64,000 nucleotides of DNA from Rugalucina vietnamica (Eukaryota > Mollusca > Bivalvia > Lucinida > Lucinidae). The translations under genes were made by a program, and so were the position numbers. The stretch covers positions 64,990,931 to 65,054,930 of the forward strand of contig OZ024869.1 of assembly GCA_964017185.1 (NCBI GenBank). The letters are read 5' to 3'. The notes below the pieces were generated by a model. That model made no database searches and was not told the DNA's origin. It saw only the letters and a program-made list of their open reading frames with translations. Of this stretch, positions 10,127-22,277 are shown one piece after another. Positions within the stretch are counted from its first letter, which is position 1; every line of letters starts with the position of its first letter.

Positions 10127-10554
10127 GGCTGAATATAAGAGAATGTATTTGGCATTATTATGCTTGCCCAGGAATCATCATCATATCGAATGTATAGTTC
10201 GTTTTCAATTACTTTGTAACAATGTGATTAGTATACAAAAGTCATGTAACTATCCTGGCATGACCTCAGCGCAGAGCATCACATTAAAATACTGACACGT
10301 ACACACAGCTTAATTGCTGTCTATACTAAAATGCTTCTAAATTAGTTATATTTAATTAAGAGTCGGCAAGTGTTACAATTACTAATACAACCGATGGCAA
10401 GAAACTGAAGGGAAAACATCCAGGAACAAAAACAACTTTTTAATGTTTTCTTGTATCTTGAATTCATGTCAAGAAACTAAGAAATTTTTATTCATCAGAG
10501 ATATATTTTTGTTAATTTTTCAAGTTTTACATGCGAGACCATCATTGTTTTATT
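10127..10554. other. 3' flank of the orphan gene, no feature recognised
   Basis: AT-rich sequence between the LINE tail and the stop codon of the minus-strand gene; it probably contains that gene's 3' UTR. No repeat or ORF is convincing. Confidence 0.4.
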
Positions 10555-13500
10555 TCAACACAATTTCAGTCTAACATTTGTCATGTATTTATCACTGTAA
10601 ATGGTTGATCTATTCATCTCCCAGCTGGTCTCTTTCTCAATAGGATAAACCAAGTTATCCCCCTTGATCAGAGGCTTATACTCCCTGAGATATCTACAAT
10701 TTTTCAGCAATCGTACTGAGGTCGTCTCTGCCCTGGGTACTATTTCTTTCTGAAGACTGGAATCCTCGTCCTCCGACCCAAGTACCTTGAAAACGAAGTT
10801 TGTGAGCGATTTGCCTCGGTCCCCTTGGGGTCTGTCGGGAAGGGGGTTAAGTTTAGACGGTGGACGACCATTGGGGGTCTGGAAGTCAGGTTTATCTGTA
10901 ATACGCGCGAGATTTATCTTAAGAATAATGAAAAAAAAAATCTAAAAGTTGCAACAAAATATTTGACACTCGATTCATGTTAATTTAATTTTTTGAAGAA
11001 AAGCTGGTAATATGCTTTTCCTACTTGGTAAAACAAATGTCATATTTTCATTTAAAATGCAGTAAACAAAAATGCAAAAGAATTCAATATTACACTTACT
11101 GTGGCCCAAACACCTGACAATAGAATAAATTGTCAACTGGGGCAAAACCTCCCGTATAAAAATATGTGGTCATGGTCATTTTTATATTTCCATAGAGATT
11201 GTTGCGTACTATAATTTGAATTGACAATGCTTTTTAAGACTGAAATATCTCGTTTCCAGTAAAAATTGTTTCTACTTAATGAACAATGCTTTTGTGTAGA
11301 AAGAATGTGGATCATTTATTTTTATTTCCCCAATTTTCTCTGAAATGGAATATGTTGTCAGCATTTTTGCACTGTATTGGTTGTTTTTGTTAGTACATGG
11401 CAAAATTGGAGAAAACTAGTTTTTTACATTATTGAATAAGATCAGTAAACAACAGACTCTAGCATATTCTGATTTTTCTATTTTAATAAAACCATCACCA
11501 ATACCAATAGTAAAGAAGGCCGGTACTACATGCTAAATATGCTAATATGCATTTAGCAAATAGCATGTCGCCCCGGCCTTAAATACCAATAGACCTGAAA
11601 ACTATTTCTATTTATGAATGTGTATTTACATGGGGAAACTGATTAGACATGTATTTCCGCAAAACACTGAACTTTTACTTATGTTTACAAATCAGGCAGA
11701 TCAAAATGTTTCCATAGGTTATTTGATCCAATCATAAGGATTTATAAGCATAATTTTGATTGCTGTCAGAACTGTGTGAAAAAAATGATGAAACAACTTT
11801 AAAATTATTTATCATACATGTACATCATGTAAATTTTTAACCAAAGGACCTTTAGTAACCTTATAAACCAGAGGACCATTGGTTCTGAGAATGCTCACCT
11901 GAAGCCTGACCTTGGAGCATTTAGTCATCATGAAATGACCTTGACCTTGAATACTCAAACGTTTATTGACTTCATAAGTTCTCTGCATCTGCCAAGTTTC
12001 AGGTCTCAGGCTGCAATAGTTTCCAAAAATCCATTGTTTTCACTTTTTCCCAAGCAAAAGCCAGAGTTTCCAAATTGACCTTGCAGTAAAATAGGTCATG
12101 GACATCCTTGGATCATCATTTGAACAAACTATGATGGGCTAAGGTCCCTGGTGCTACATACCAAGTTTCAGGAATATCCGCCCACCGGTTCTGGAGAAAT
12201 GTTTTTAGCATGTGTGAGCATTGCAGCCATGTTGAGCATTCAACCCCGATTTCATGAAGAAAATTTCATCCTCCCTATGCATGAAGCCTTAAATAAAATT
12301 TCACATTCATAGGCTGAGGGGTTACTGAATAAACCGAGTCTTTAATTTCGATCTTTCAATGATTTTGACCATAACTAACTTCATTAGTTGTCTGTTTCTG
12401 CCAACTTTCAGGCCTCAGGCTGCAATAGTTTCCAAAATATCCATTGTTTTCACCTTTTCCTATGTACAATCCTATGTTTCCAAAACTGACCTTTCCATAA
12501 AATTGGTCATGGTCATCCTAGGACAATCATTTGAACAACCTAAAATGGGCTTGAGTCCCAGATACTACATACCGAGTTTTGTGAAAATCGGCTTACCGAG
12601 CATTAGGATTTTTGAACATTTGTAAGCATGGCGGCCATGTTGAGCATTGGACCCAGATTTCTCACACAAAATAATTTTTGTCCCCCAAGCATGGGGTCTC
12701 CACATAAAATTTCACTTTCATAGGTCCAGTGATTTCTGAGAAAACCATAATCTTAATTTTGATATTTAAATGGCCTTGACCCAAGGTCAAGAAATGACGA
12801 CCTTTATTACACACCTTCATTGACACCATTAGTTGTCAGCAACGAACAAGTCTTAGGTTGCAATAGTTTCCAAAATATCCATTGTTTTCGCCTTTTCCCA
12901 TGTAAAAGCCTAAGTTCAAAATTGACCATGCCGTAAAATAGGTCAAGGTCATCCTAAGGTCATCATATAAAAAACTATGATGGGCTGGAGTCCCCGATGC
13001 TACATACCAGGTTTCGTGGAAATCGGCCCACCGGTTCTAGAGAGGAAGATTGTTGAAGGGTTTTTACCATATATGGGCGTGGGGGCCATCTTGGTCATGC
13101 GACTAAGCTCCCGTGAACAAACTTTCCCTCTACCCATGGAGGCTCCACATAGAATTTCAACTTGATCGGCCATGCGGTTTCAGAGAAGATCTTTGTGAAC
13201 GCCGACAGACGACGTCGACGGACGCCGGAGCATGGATATACTATAAGCTCATCTTTAGAGCCTTCGGCTCAGGTGAGCTAAAGGTATGGTAGTACTATAT
13301 TGATCAGTGAAAATAAAGCATATGTTGAACTCTGGCTAGAATATAAACTCCCAGCACCATTACTTTGACTTACAAATTCTGGTTTAAATTCGTGTTCCAT
13401 TTCTGGGTTTTCAGCTATAAAATTTAATTGAAACAATAATTTAAAAATGCTTTTTTTGCAGCCAGGAATGAATATTGGCAATTTGGCACAATGTTATGTA

Positions 13501-16500
13501 CTCGTGAAAAAAAGAGAAAAAAATATGAAGAGACAAGGAGTACAAGACGAGATATTCACTGTACATTGAAGCTGTGAGATTGTTTGTTCTTAAAAATGCA
13601 CGTATCGTGTTATCCTTTGTTAATTGAGCCGCATCGTGAGAAAACGGGATTATTGCCTCTGCGAAAACAAAGGCGCAGATCAGCTTCGCAGTAACTGCGA
13701 AGCTGATCATCGCCTTTGTTTTCGCAACTCGGATAGTACGATTCCTATTCTACTTACAGCCAAAATTTCAAGCATCTAGCCTGCTTCTGTGTCTGTGCAG
13801 GCCGATTTGTGTCGCACCTGGTCGGAAACCCCGAAGACTGGTTTTCTTGCGTCGCGGCTCAATTTATAGCGGTCTGCCTATAGCCGACACGTCAAATACA
13901 TGTGCATGCCGCAGCAGCAGTATTTGCTTTATGCATTGTAATTGAAGTAAAATCACTTGATGAGTGTGCTGGCTTAATTCTATTGGGAAACTGTAAAACA
14001 ATCCTCAATATAAAACAGAAAAATACCAACCATGGTCAAAGGAGTTGAAAAATCTCTCCATTTTCATATGATGGTTGAACTGGCTGTCGCGTTCCATTTT
14101 CAGCAGTTTGTCGCGCTTGTACTGCTCCTTCATTGACGGGAACTGAAAGTGGTGGGCGGCTTTAGGACCACCCAATGCTATCAATTGTCCAGTCTTAGTT
14201 CTTTCGTATCGCTGAAATGGTTCGTCCATACTTCGATTCGCCGGATGCTTGTCCAGTGATTGCGCCCGTTTCTTGTTTATTGAACCAACGCATAAGGGGC
14301 TTCGTGGAGATGTATTTGTTGTTATGAACCGTGCGGCAGGTGTGTTTGGTGGTGTTTTCAGTTGCTTTTTGGCATTATAGTCCGCTTTCCTTCCGAATAC
14401 AGTCATATCTTTCGACGTTTCATTGTGTATCACAGATGTGCTTTCTTTAGTAACAAGAAAATCCGTTCCATCGTTGTTTTTGCCTTTACTGATTTTATTT
14501 GTATTCATATACAAATCATCCATAGTCGAAAGTTTGGCATCAGTGTGATCTGTAAGGGTTTCTTTAGTTTTGTTTTCAATATAAAAGCTCCTTTCTTTAT
14601 ACATTGCCAAATATGGGTTTTGAATGTGCTTTTGTTTAGAGTCAGACAAAGATGCTAGCTCCGGTAAAATACGCTCATCTGGAAAGTTCTGTCGAGCTGG
14701 ATGTGCTTCTTCGCCTTTCTTAGAATCTGTTATTTTCCTTACCCCCTTTCGTCTATATCTTGTGAGCGTTAGTGAGATTTCATCGGGAATAAATTCCTCG
14801 GTAGAGTAAGCCGAGCCGTAATCACTAGTATTATCCCATGCTGCCTCTTCGGACAACGAATCTGCCAGTGAAGCGATGCTAGCGTCTGTGTCATCTTCGT
14901 CATCATCACTGACCTCTGTGTCAGAACCGTGTACACCTCTCACGGAGGCTGTAATTGATGTATTTGATTGTAGGCTATCCGATCTAGATGTTTTGAGATT
15001 CTCTGCTCTTGGCGTTCTGGCGTGAGGCGATCTGCTAGCTATGGGTAGCTTCACGACGATACTTTTTGTCTTCCTTTCAGGACCTTCAGTTTGGCCTTCC
15101 TGACTTTGAGGTTGGTGTTCTGTGTCCGGCTGAAAGAGAAGTGCTTTAGTATAAACATTTCATATATAAGAACAACATACATATACATTGACAGACACAA
15201 ATACTTTATAAGATTAGAACGAAAGCACAAGTACTTATAGAGTTCTTCTCCTAGAGGTGCTTTGTCATTGCTTTATGCACCAGTCAGCTAGTATACTTTC
15301 ACATGTTTAACTGCAACCGTGGTCTTTCTGCCCCACCTCGCATACAGTTTCGTAGATTTACACTCACTTTTGCCCGTTTCCGTACACCTAGGCTGGTAAA
15401 GAATGACTGGAGCATCAGCTTCGTTTAAAGACCCTTTAAAGACCCACTGATACATAAGATGTGGACACCTTGCGAAAGGCGTCAATATTCACTTAGACTT
15501 AATGTTAGAAAAGTCGGAACCGACTGTAAACATTCGTTGTCAAAAACTGCAGAGGAATATGCGCCTATAATTATAATATTTGGTCTCGAAACAAGTTAAC
15601 TATATATTCTAATGAGTTTGCCCACGGAGCATGGTTTATATTCGTTATATGTACATGTACATACGCATTTTGCTATGATCGGATTTATAACCGTAATAAT
15701 TACCGAACAATGAGTTGCATTGTTTGTGTCATTAGATTGGCTTTTCCTGTTCTGTCGATATTTGCGTGGATACAAATCTGGAAGCAAAGGTACAGTCGCT
15801 TTGATATCTAGGACGGTACGGGTAGATCTGGTTCTATTTAATTGGTGACCACGTCTCTTCGAATGTACAGTGCTTGGTTTCTCTGGAATTTATCGTAAAA
15901 GTTAAAGGAACACTTGTTTGCCTTCGTCTGTCTATACGATCGGAAGCGAACATTACATGCTCAGCATGCTTATTTGAGCTTTACATATACATGTAGTTGT
16001 TAGCAATCCGAAGTCAGATTTTATCATTACGGTGTTAATTTATTTTTCCTCTTTTCCCTCAGTTGCCACATTTTGGTGGATTAGTGTGCCTGCGTTATAA
16101 AAATGTATACGCTTCTCGCACAAAACTTTAGTTATTAACCTAGAGCTATTTGGCGTCATCTGCTAAAAGGCATGTTCCACTTACCATTGGTATCCGAATC
16201 ATCCACCTTTAGCTCAATGTCTTCCTCGGGGATCGGCTCCATTTGTTTCCCGACTGATGATGGAAACCTCTTCAAACCTACCATTACCCTATCCGTTCCA
16301 TTGTTGTCATTCTCGGCAGAAAGTGTATCAGGCTGGCTTGTCGTGTTAGCAGTTTCGATGAAAGATCGTTTCACCTTGTTTAACTCGGCATTTCTATACG
16401 CGTGCGCTTTAGCGACATTCGCTTTAAACTTCTCTACAACTTTCCGTTGCATCATTCGGAGACGTAAATCCTGAAGCTTAGTGCGTACTTCTTCTTGGTG

Positions 16501-16779
16501 TCTAGCGTATTCCTGTTTCTTTATCTTTCTTTGCTCTTTCTTCAATCTTTTCCGAGTCTGAGATAGTTTGTCTTGCTGTTTGCTAATGGTTCCAATGGTG
16601 AAAGATTGCTCTTTATACCACACATCAAGCTGTTTATCCATCTGTGAGGCTGCATGTTTGAGATGATGTCTCACCGTAGGTTCCATCTCACTCTTGCGAA
16701 TAAACTTTAGTCTGAACATATCTTTGGAGTTTTCTTTGGAAACATCCAATGGGAATTTAGTTCGTTTATGCGAACCCAT
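10555..16779 (-). CDS. Orphan gene encoding about 684 aa with N-terminal coiled coil
   Basis: Exons on the minus strand: 16779-16185 (ATG in AAAATGG, donor GTAAGT, phase 1), a candidate 20-nt microexon 15387-15368, 15129-14031 and 10895-10555 (stop TGA). The last junction fits in phase (G joined to AT). The first and third exons are out of phase unless a 3n+2 exon lies between them, and the 20-nt piece, reading VRKRAK, satisfies this. Residues about 50-140 are Lys/Glu/Gln/Arg rich with a coiled-coil look (KRLKKEQRKIKKQEYARHQE). The middle is low complexity and acidic (DTEVSDDDEDDTDAS) with a TPPNTPAARF motif. The last exon has LLKNCRYLREYKPLIKGDNL. No signal peptide or membrane segment is seen and I do not recognise the family. 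The last intron holds elements at 11866-13281 and 13625-13861. Confidence 0.65.
11866..13281 (-). mobile_element. Helitron-like element family A, copy 2 (diverged subfamily)
   Basis: The left edge is AACCAGAGGACC-ATT-GGTTC, followed by TGCTCACCTGA. The right edge is the hairpin GAGCC-TTC-GGCTC then AGGTGAGCTAA, with GACGTCGACGGACGCCGG just inside. Three monomers of about 430-450 bp are marked by GGCTGCAATAGTTTCCAAAA-type landmarks near 12010, 12420 and 12860. The ends match the copy at 495, but the monomer sequence has drifted far. It sits in the last intron of the orphan gene. Confidence 0.65.
13625..13861 (+). mobile_element. MITE family M, copy 4
   Basis: 237 bp, with TGAGCCGCATCGTGAG and GTCGCGGCTCA ends. 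The central palindrome is AAGGCGCAGATCAGCTTCGCAG with its inverted half. The right part has GTCGCACCTGGTCGGAAACC. It is in an intron of the orphan gene. Confidence 0.85.
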
Positions 16780-18415
16780 TTTAAGAATAAATTACAATGT
16801 TAATTTTACAAGTCTGATGGTATTTGGAAGAGCTTTGAGAAGGCTGTGGTCATGAAAACAGTTGAAACCAATAATGTATACATTTCATTTGCAACCGAAA
16901 TTTCTTCCTATATTGATCCTAACTCACTTTGATAGGTCCGTGTTTTAATTACACAAACAACTTAAACACGATAATGCATTTCATGTAATCGCATTTCACT
17001 TAACAGGAAACAATTGTTCAAGGGTTCTTTAAAATCCAAAATATTTTTATTCAAGTAGAGATACCACAAAATAGATATGAACAGCACCAAAAATTTAATA
17101 AATGATCATATCTACAACTGATAAGTTTGTCTGTAGATAAACCCCTAAATACGTTTATTGCAAGTTCATAATTGTGTATGAGAAAGTTTTTCACTGGTGA
17201 CGGAAAAATTCTTTGTGGTGATCAAAGGCGAGAAAATTAAAAGACTAATAGACATTGTATTATTGGCAAAGGCAATGTTTAAATACAGTAAGAATGGACA
17301 AAATTTGTTCCGTTTCGTCGTTTCCTCATGCATTCACATATTGTGTATCACTTATAGACAAGTTAAATATATAATTGATATATTCATTTTCTTTTTTCCC
17401 TTCAATATCGTAGTTGTATTGTTTGCCTAATTTCTTAAGTACTTCATGTGCCTTCTATAGTTACTGTATTGTGTATACCAGTTATTTTGAGATATGCTTC
17501 TTGAACAATTTCAAGAATTTGAATCATGAGCACGTGAAGCGTACTAGCATGGGATGCTAAGATGGCCAAACTACTGAAAACATACTAATATTTTGTTTTA
17601 TTAGCTTTAACGCTGTTTGTATAGACGCGCGTTTTGGTTTATTTTATTTACGACAGAGTTAGATGTATAGATCATGTAGATGGAGCGTAACGGAATATGC
17701 ATTACAAATATAGATACTCGATTAAGTTTTGTCGGTTATTCAATGTTTGCTAATAAATATAAACAACGGAGATTAGGGGCAAAGTGATCCACGATAATCT
17801 TAACTCGTAAAGGTCAAGGGAAAGGTGAAACAACTACAGAAGATAATAGATGTCATGACTGAAATCATATCAAATATTCGAATGCCATCACTAGACAACT
17901 ACAGAAGAAAATAGATGCCGTGTCTGCAATGTTCATGAACATTTTATAGAGAAAGGCATATTCAAAATTGACCTTCAGCAAGAGCTTGTCTAATGGGCTA
18001 CTTGGCTTCACCTTCTGCAAATTGTACATAACATGCTGATAATTGCAACAATGTTGAAACGGTGATTTTGAAGCTCAGACTTAGAGCTGGTTTTTTGTTT
18101 AAATGGTTTTTGGAGTGGGAGTCTTTTTCTGATTGCGCCTTTTCCTGATCTTTGCCTACTTGTACTTTTTTTAGATGTCAAGTTAGTCTTGAACCCCTAT
18201 ACACGTTTATCTTCCGGCACACAAATTTGCATCAAGAATTCGCCTGGAAAAAAAAATACAAGTAAGTTTTTATTAATGACTCCAGTAATAATACAAGATA
18301 TTGGTTGTCGGTCTTGTGACATTTTCATATCTTCATACAATATTCGTTATAATAACTGTATCAATATTTTTGATAAACTCTGTTCTAATCATCTCGGGTA
18401 ACTCATTAGAACACC
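16780..18415. other. Intergenic region between divergent genes
   Basis: Separates the minus-strand orphan gene from the plus-strand MRH gene, so the promoters of both should lie here; I cannot assign a core promoter. A short direct repeat (ACAACTACAGAAG-A-AATAGATG) occurs near 17830 and 17896. A fragment of repeat R1 lies at 18108-18178 (TTTGGAGTGGGAGTCTTTTT). Confidence 0.5.
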
Positions 18416-18701
18416 ATGCATGTTTCAGTTGTGACTGCATTAATTTTCTTAAGCTGGTCCGCAGAGGCATCAGTCAAAGATTGTACTTTCAAGGATGAAT
18501 CGACCGGAAAAGTCTACGATTTTTCATCGCTGATTTCTCCGTAAGTAGAATTTGCGTTTTACATGTAATCTTCTAATTCCATTTTAAGGATTGGGGTATA
18601 TCTGACAAAGTTGTTATTAATTCATTTCTTTTTTTTTTTTCATCTTAAAGGTATGTATTCTACGCAAGTGCGCCATTGTGCGTGTGTGTTTTCTTGTGTG
18701 C

Positions 18702-18770
<69 letters not shown>

Positions 18771-19893
18771 ACGTGTATGTTGTTATAACACTAAGTCTTG
18801 TGTTCAATTTCTGTTTTAGAAACGGTTACACCTTTAACCAGCAAGTCTGGCAAATAAATGGATTTGGACTGGACTCTCTCTCAGCTGATGAGCAGGTCAA
18901 CATAACCCTGCATGTACAAGTGTGCCGCAACTTCGTTGTTCCTCCATTGAACTGTAAAGACATAGGAGCTCTTTATACGGTATGTGCATGTCATTTTCAT
19001 TAACTAGTTTGAATCGTTTAATCGGATCCATTGAAGCCAACCTTTTATATGACAGAAAATAATTTGTATATTCACCAGTTCGTCTTATTTCTATAGAAAA
19101 CTGTGGATTGAAGGCTTTGGCATTTAAACCTCGTACATACATGTACCTACAATATATGATTTAACGACGATGTTGAAACAATGAGTTTTGTTTTCAGCAA
19201 GCTTTGTGTTAATCTCCGTATTTATGTTGTCTTAAGGTCCTTAATTATTGTATTTAAGGTTACTTCAGACGGAAAATGTACGAGCTGGGGAAACGCCAAC
19301 GTCTCAATATTTGATCCTAATCCATACAAAGACGGTAAATTTATGTATGCTCTTTCCACGACGAGTGTTGAAAACGCTCATGTACTACAATAATGTACAT
19401 TAAACAATCGGAACTCCTTGCCCAATCAAAGATCTGATCTTTGATTGGACGAGACAGTTCCAAATGGTACATGCACATTAAAGGGCGCGTTCACCAAAAG
19501 GTTACAAGCTCCGTTTGATTGATTAGCTTTCAGAGAAGTAGGAAACTGTATGGTCGGGCACACATCCTAGGAAGAGCTCCTTTTTAAATTTTTAATTAAA
19601 AATCACATGTGTATACTAAAAATCAAACTGATGATCAGCATTTATTCATTGATGTGTCAGAACATGACTTTCTTCTTGTTTTCTCTCTAAAACAGTTCTA
19701 TATACTTTCAGGTGTTAATTTAAAGATGTACCACGGGACACAGATAGACCACCTAAGTTACAACTCTGGGACCATATATTTTGTCTGTAACAAAGGGGAC
19801 AATGGCGTGAAGGACGAAACACTCACCTTCGAACATGTCAAAACTTCTCTCAACCAGGCGCATTTCAAGTTTTTCACTCACCTTGCATGTTGA
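18416..19893 (+). CDS. Secreted or luminal MRH (mannose-6-phosphate receptor homology) domain protein, 180 aa
   Basis: Four exons, 18416-18540, 18820-18979, 19259-19334 and 19712-19893, join in phase to 543 nt. Residues 1-18 are a hydrophobic signal peptide (SVVTALIFLSWSAEA). The mature part is one MRH fold: Cys23-Thr-Phe ... TGKVYDFSSLI, then Cys77, Cys87, Cys102, Cys146 and a final Cys180, the six cysteines expected for three disulfides. YNSGTIYFVC and HFKFFTHLAC correspond to the conserved C-terminal strands. There is no transmembrane segment or retention signal, so it should be soluble in the secretory route or outside the cell. The Arg and Tyr that bind mannose-6-phosphate in the receptors are not obvious at their usual places, so sugar binding is uncertain. 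Intron 1 holds a long GT repeat. Confidence 0.8.
18708..18767 (+). repeat. (GT)n microsatellite, about 29 units
   Basis: A pure TG run in intron 1 of the MRH gene, bordered by GCGCGCACG. Probably polymorphic in length. Confidence 0.95.
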
Positions 19894-19957
19894 TCATGAC
19901 GTTTGAACGCAACTCAGATAATATATTTCAATAGAATAAATAGATTATTCATATCAT

Positions 19958-20230
19958 CAGGAAAACATGTCCGTGAAATGTGTACCCCCTCAAACCCACT
20001 TTTATAATAGCAAAACTGGGGTATGCAGAGTACACCTATTTTTCTTATTTCTGCTCCAAAACATAGACTGTGGGTACTCGTTAGAACCGCCTCGGCGAGG
20101 CGGTTCTAACGTGTACCCACAATCTATGATTTGAGCAAAAATAAAAAATGCAAACATTTTCCAATGAAAATTTTCATTTTTTACGACTTTAAAAATCTCT
20201 GTATATTGCACGGGCATGTTTTCGTAATGT
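19958..20230 (+). repeat. Foldback MITE, family E, copy 3 (most complete)
   Basis: The left end is GAAAACATGTCC and the right end GGGCATGTTTTCGTAATG. The central hairpin has TAGACTGTGGGTACTCG and its partner around AGAACCGCCTCGGCGAGGCGGTTCT, a 25-bp palindrome shown here as arms AGAACCGCCTCG and CGAGGCGGTTCT. It lies just 3' of the MRH gene. Confidence 0.85.
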
Positions 20231-22277
20231 AGCGTCATAATACAGTGTTTCAGTGAGTATTGTAATTGATTAAACTATTGTTAGAATTTATTGTTTTATT
20301 CGTGGATTAACACGATGCTAACAACCCTCCTCTCACATGTGCATGTACCCATTTGCACCGGCATCGTCAATTAAAATGAAATTCAAACACAATTTGAAAC
20401 CTTGCCTCTTTAGGAAGCAACCGTATTTTACTCGGTGGTTATTTTTTTTTCGATGTGGTTTTTCAGCCGCCCATCTTAGCCTCCATGAAATGCTCGCTCA
20501 CATTCAGAAGACAAGTTGCATTCTGATATGCACGAATGGATAGATAAAAGAGCATGAGGTACACATTAATTTGGGACTGTCATTCAAGCAAATTGTATAT
20601 GGGTCTCTTTTGGCTAAACCCATGCTGCCCATCCCAGTACTGATAAAGTGGACCCAGAAACGGTATCAAAAAAAAAAAAAAAAAAAAAAATCGGCACATT
20701 TCTGGTAACGGTTTTACAAAAAGCGAACCTCTGTTAAGCCATCTGGGCCAGCAACGGTAACCTAAGCTAACCCTAGTACCGGTTTTGGTTGTCCAGGTAG
20801 GGAAAAAAAATCCCCATAAAGTGTACAAATACTTAACATTTGCTGAAAAATCTCTGTTCCGCCGCAGAGCAAATATGTTATCAAAGATAATTGAGCCACT
20901 GCACAAGAAAACAAACAATCTGCATAGGCGAAAACAAAGGCGCAGATCAGCTTCGTAGTAACTGCGAAACTGATCAGCGCCTTTATTTTCGCTACACAGA
21001 TAGTACAATTCCTCTTCTTCTTAAATCCAAAATTTATAGTTTCTAGCCTGCTTCTCTGACTGTGCAGACTAGTTTTTGTCGGACCTGGTCGGAAACCCAT
21101 ATTGTTGGTTTTGTCACGCAACGGTTCATATATCTTGGAACTACTCTGTACTAAACGACATGCGTTTTACAAAGAACAGCTTTCATTATGCGCAGACCTT
21201 TCGGTTTTGTCCTTATCATTTGGTGTTTATTCGCAGCCGGTTAGTTTTACGAGGGTCATTTCGAAAATACGTAGCATGGCATCATCATTCCTACATGCCT
21301 CGGTAAATACATTAAAGTAACACATGTATGAAAAGAAGAAATTCCTCTTCTTTAAGGTGAGAGAAATGGAAGTTATTATATTGTTGAGTTATCATTTCAA
21401 CAACCGCCCTCGAACTAGATGTAAATCATAACTGTGCTGTGCTGTGCTTATTACTCTTGGACCCTTGAAGTGCAAGGGAAAACCAAACACACAATTTGAG
21501 ACCTTGCCTTTTTAGGAAGCAATTATTTTGTGTTGGTGTAGTTTTTCAACCGCCTATTTTGAGGAAAAAAAAACTCGCCCAACTCCACTTCCCGCTACAG
21601 TCAGATGCTCGCTTATTTTTACTGATATGCGTGAACGGAGCAGCTAAAAGAATCTACATAAATTGAACACATCACATACATTCACTCAAACCTCTTTTCC
21701 GCCGAAGGGCAAATATGGTATTAAATATCTATACCACTCTGAATATCTGGAACTGCCAGTAATTTGCTGCAAAAATATCAAATGCAAATATATACCCCTT
21801 TTCTTTATCATGAGAGGTAAACCGGCACGGTCAAAGTGTTTTTACTATAAATTATGTATTGGTTGTTGGTTGTGCAACATTTCACCTGCCATAGATTTCC
21901 GCACTAATAATAGCATGTGAAGCGACCTTCTTAAAATAGACTGGAGAATACCAATCGATTACTATAAATAACAATTATATCACTGAACAAGACTGAGCTA
22001 GTCGATAAATATACTGTATATATAGGTGAAAAGTTTAATACCGTCCATGCTCGAAAAGAATGTTTCAAACGATTACACCACCATTACAGGAGACATAATA
22101 GCTATAAATAAAACAACCTTTGGATAAACATTAAACTATCAAAAAGGGCGAGAGATGTGAACGGATGCGTTTCTCTAGTCGCCTAAATAAGTGACATAAA
22201 AGTAAGAGGCGGCCTAGACAAGCTTAAGTTTATTCTCTCATTTCGGAAAGGAATATACCGTCAATTCAACCAGCAAG
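20231..22277. other. Intergenic region with scattered repeats
   Basis: Contains a 23-A run (20668-20690), MITE M copy 5 (20892-21128) and two related stretches about 1.1 kb apart (near 20393-20480 and 21484-21570, sharing CAATTTGA-ACCTTGCC and TTTTTAGGAAGCAA-like motifs). The last part must hold the promoter of the E2 gene. Nothing else is recognised. Confidence 0.5.
20892..21128 (+). mobile_element. MITE family M, copy 5
   Basis: 237 bp; ends TGAGCCACTGC and CAACGGTTCA are more eroded than in other copies. The central palindrome AAGGCGCAGATCAGCTTCG is clear. Confidence 0.75.

Noticed and set aside
15288-15485. 66-codon frame on the minus strand in intron 1 of the orphan gene as a full exon
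   Set aside because: No matching acceptor and donor pair keeps phase for the whole frame; only a 20-nt part of the region fits as an exon.
18611-19003. Open frame spanning the GT microsatellite
   Set aside because: The Val-Cys run is the translation of (GT)n; only 18820-18979, in a different frame context, is a real exon.
20580-21121. Overlapping minus-strand ORFs of 119 and 142 codons
   Set aside because: They cover a MITE copy and a poly(A) tract (giving a Phe run); the same open frame appears in other MITE copies because the palindrome is stop-free.
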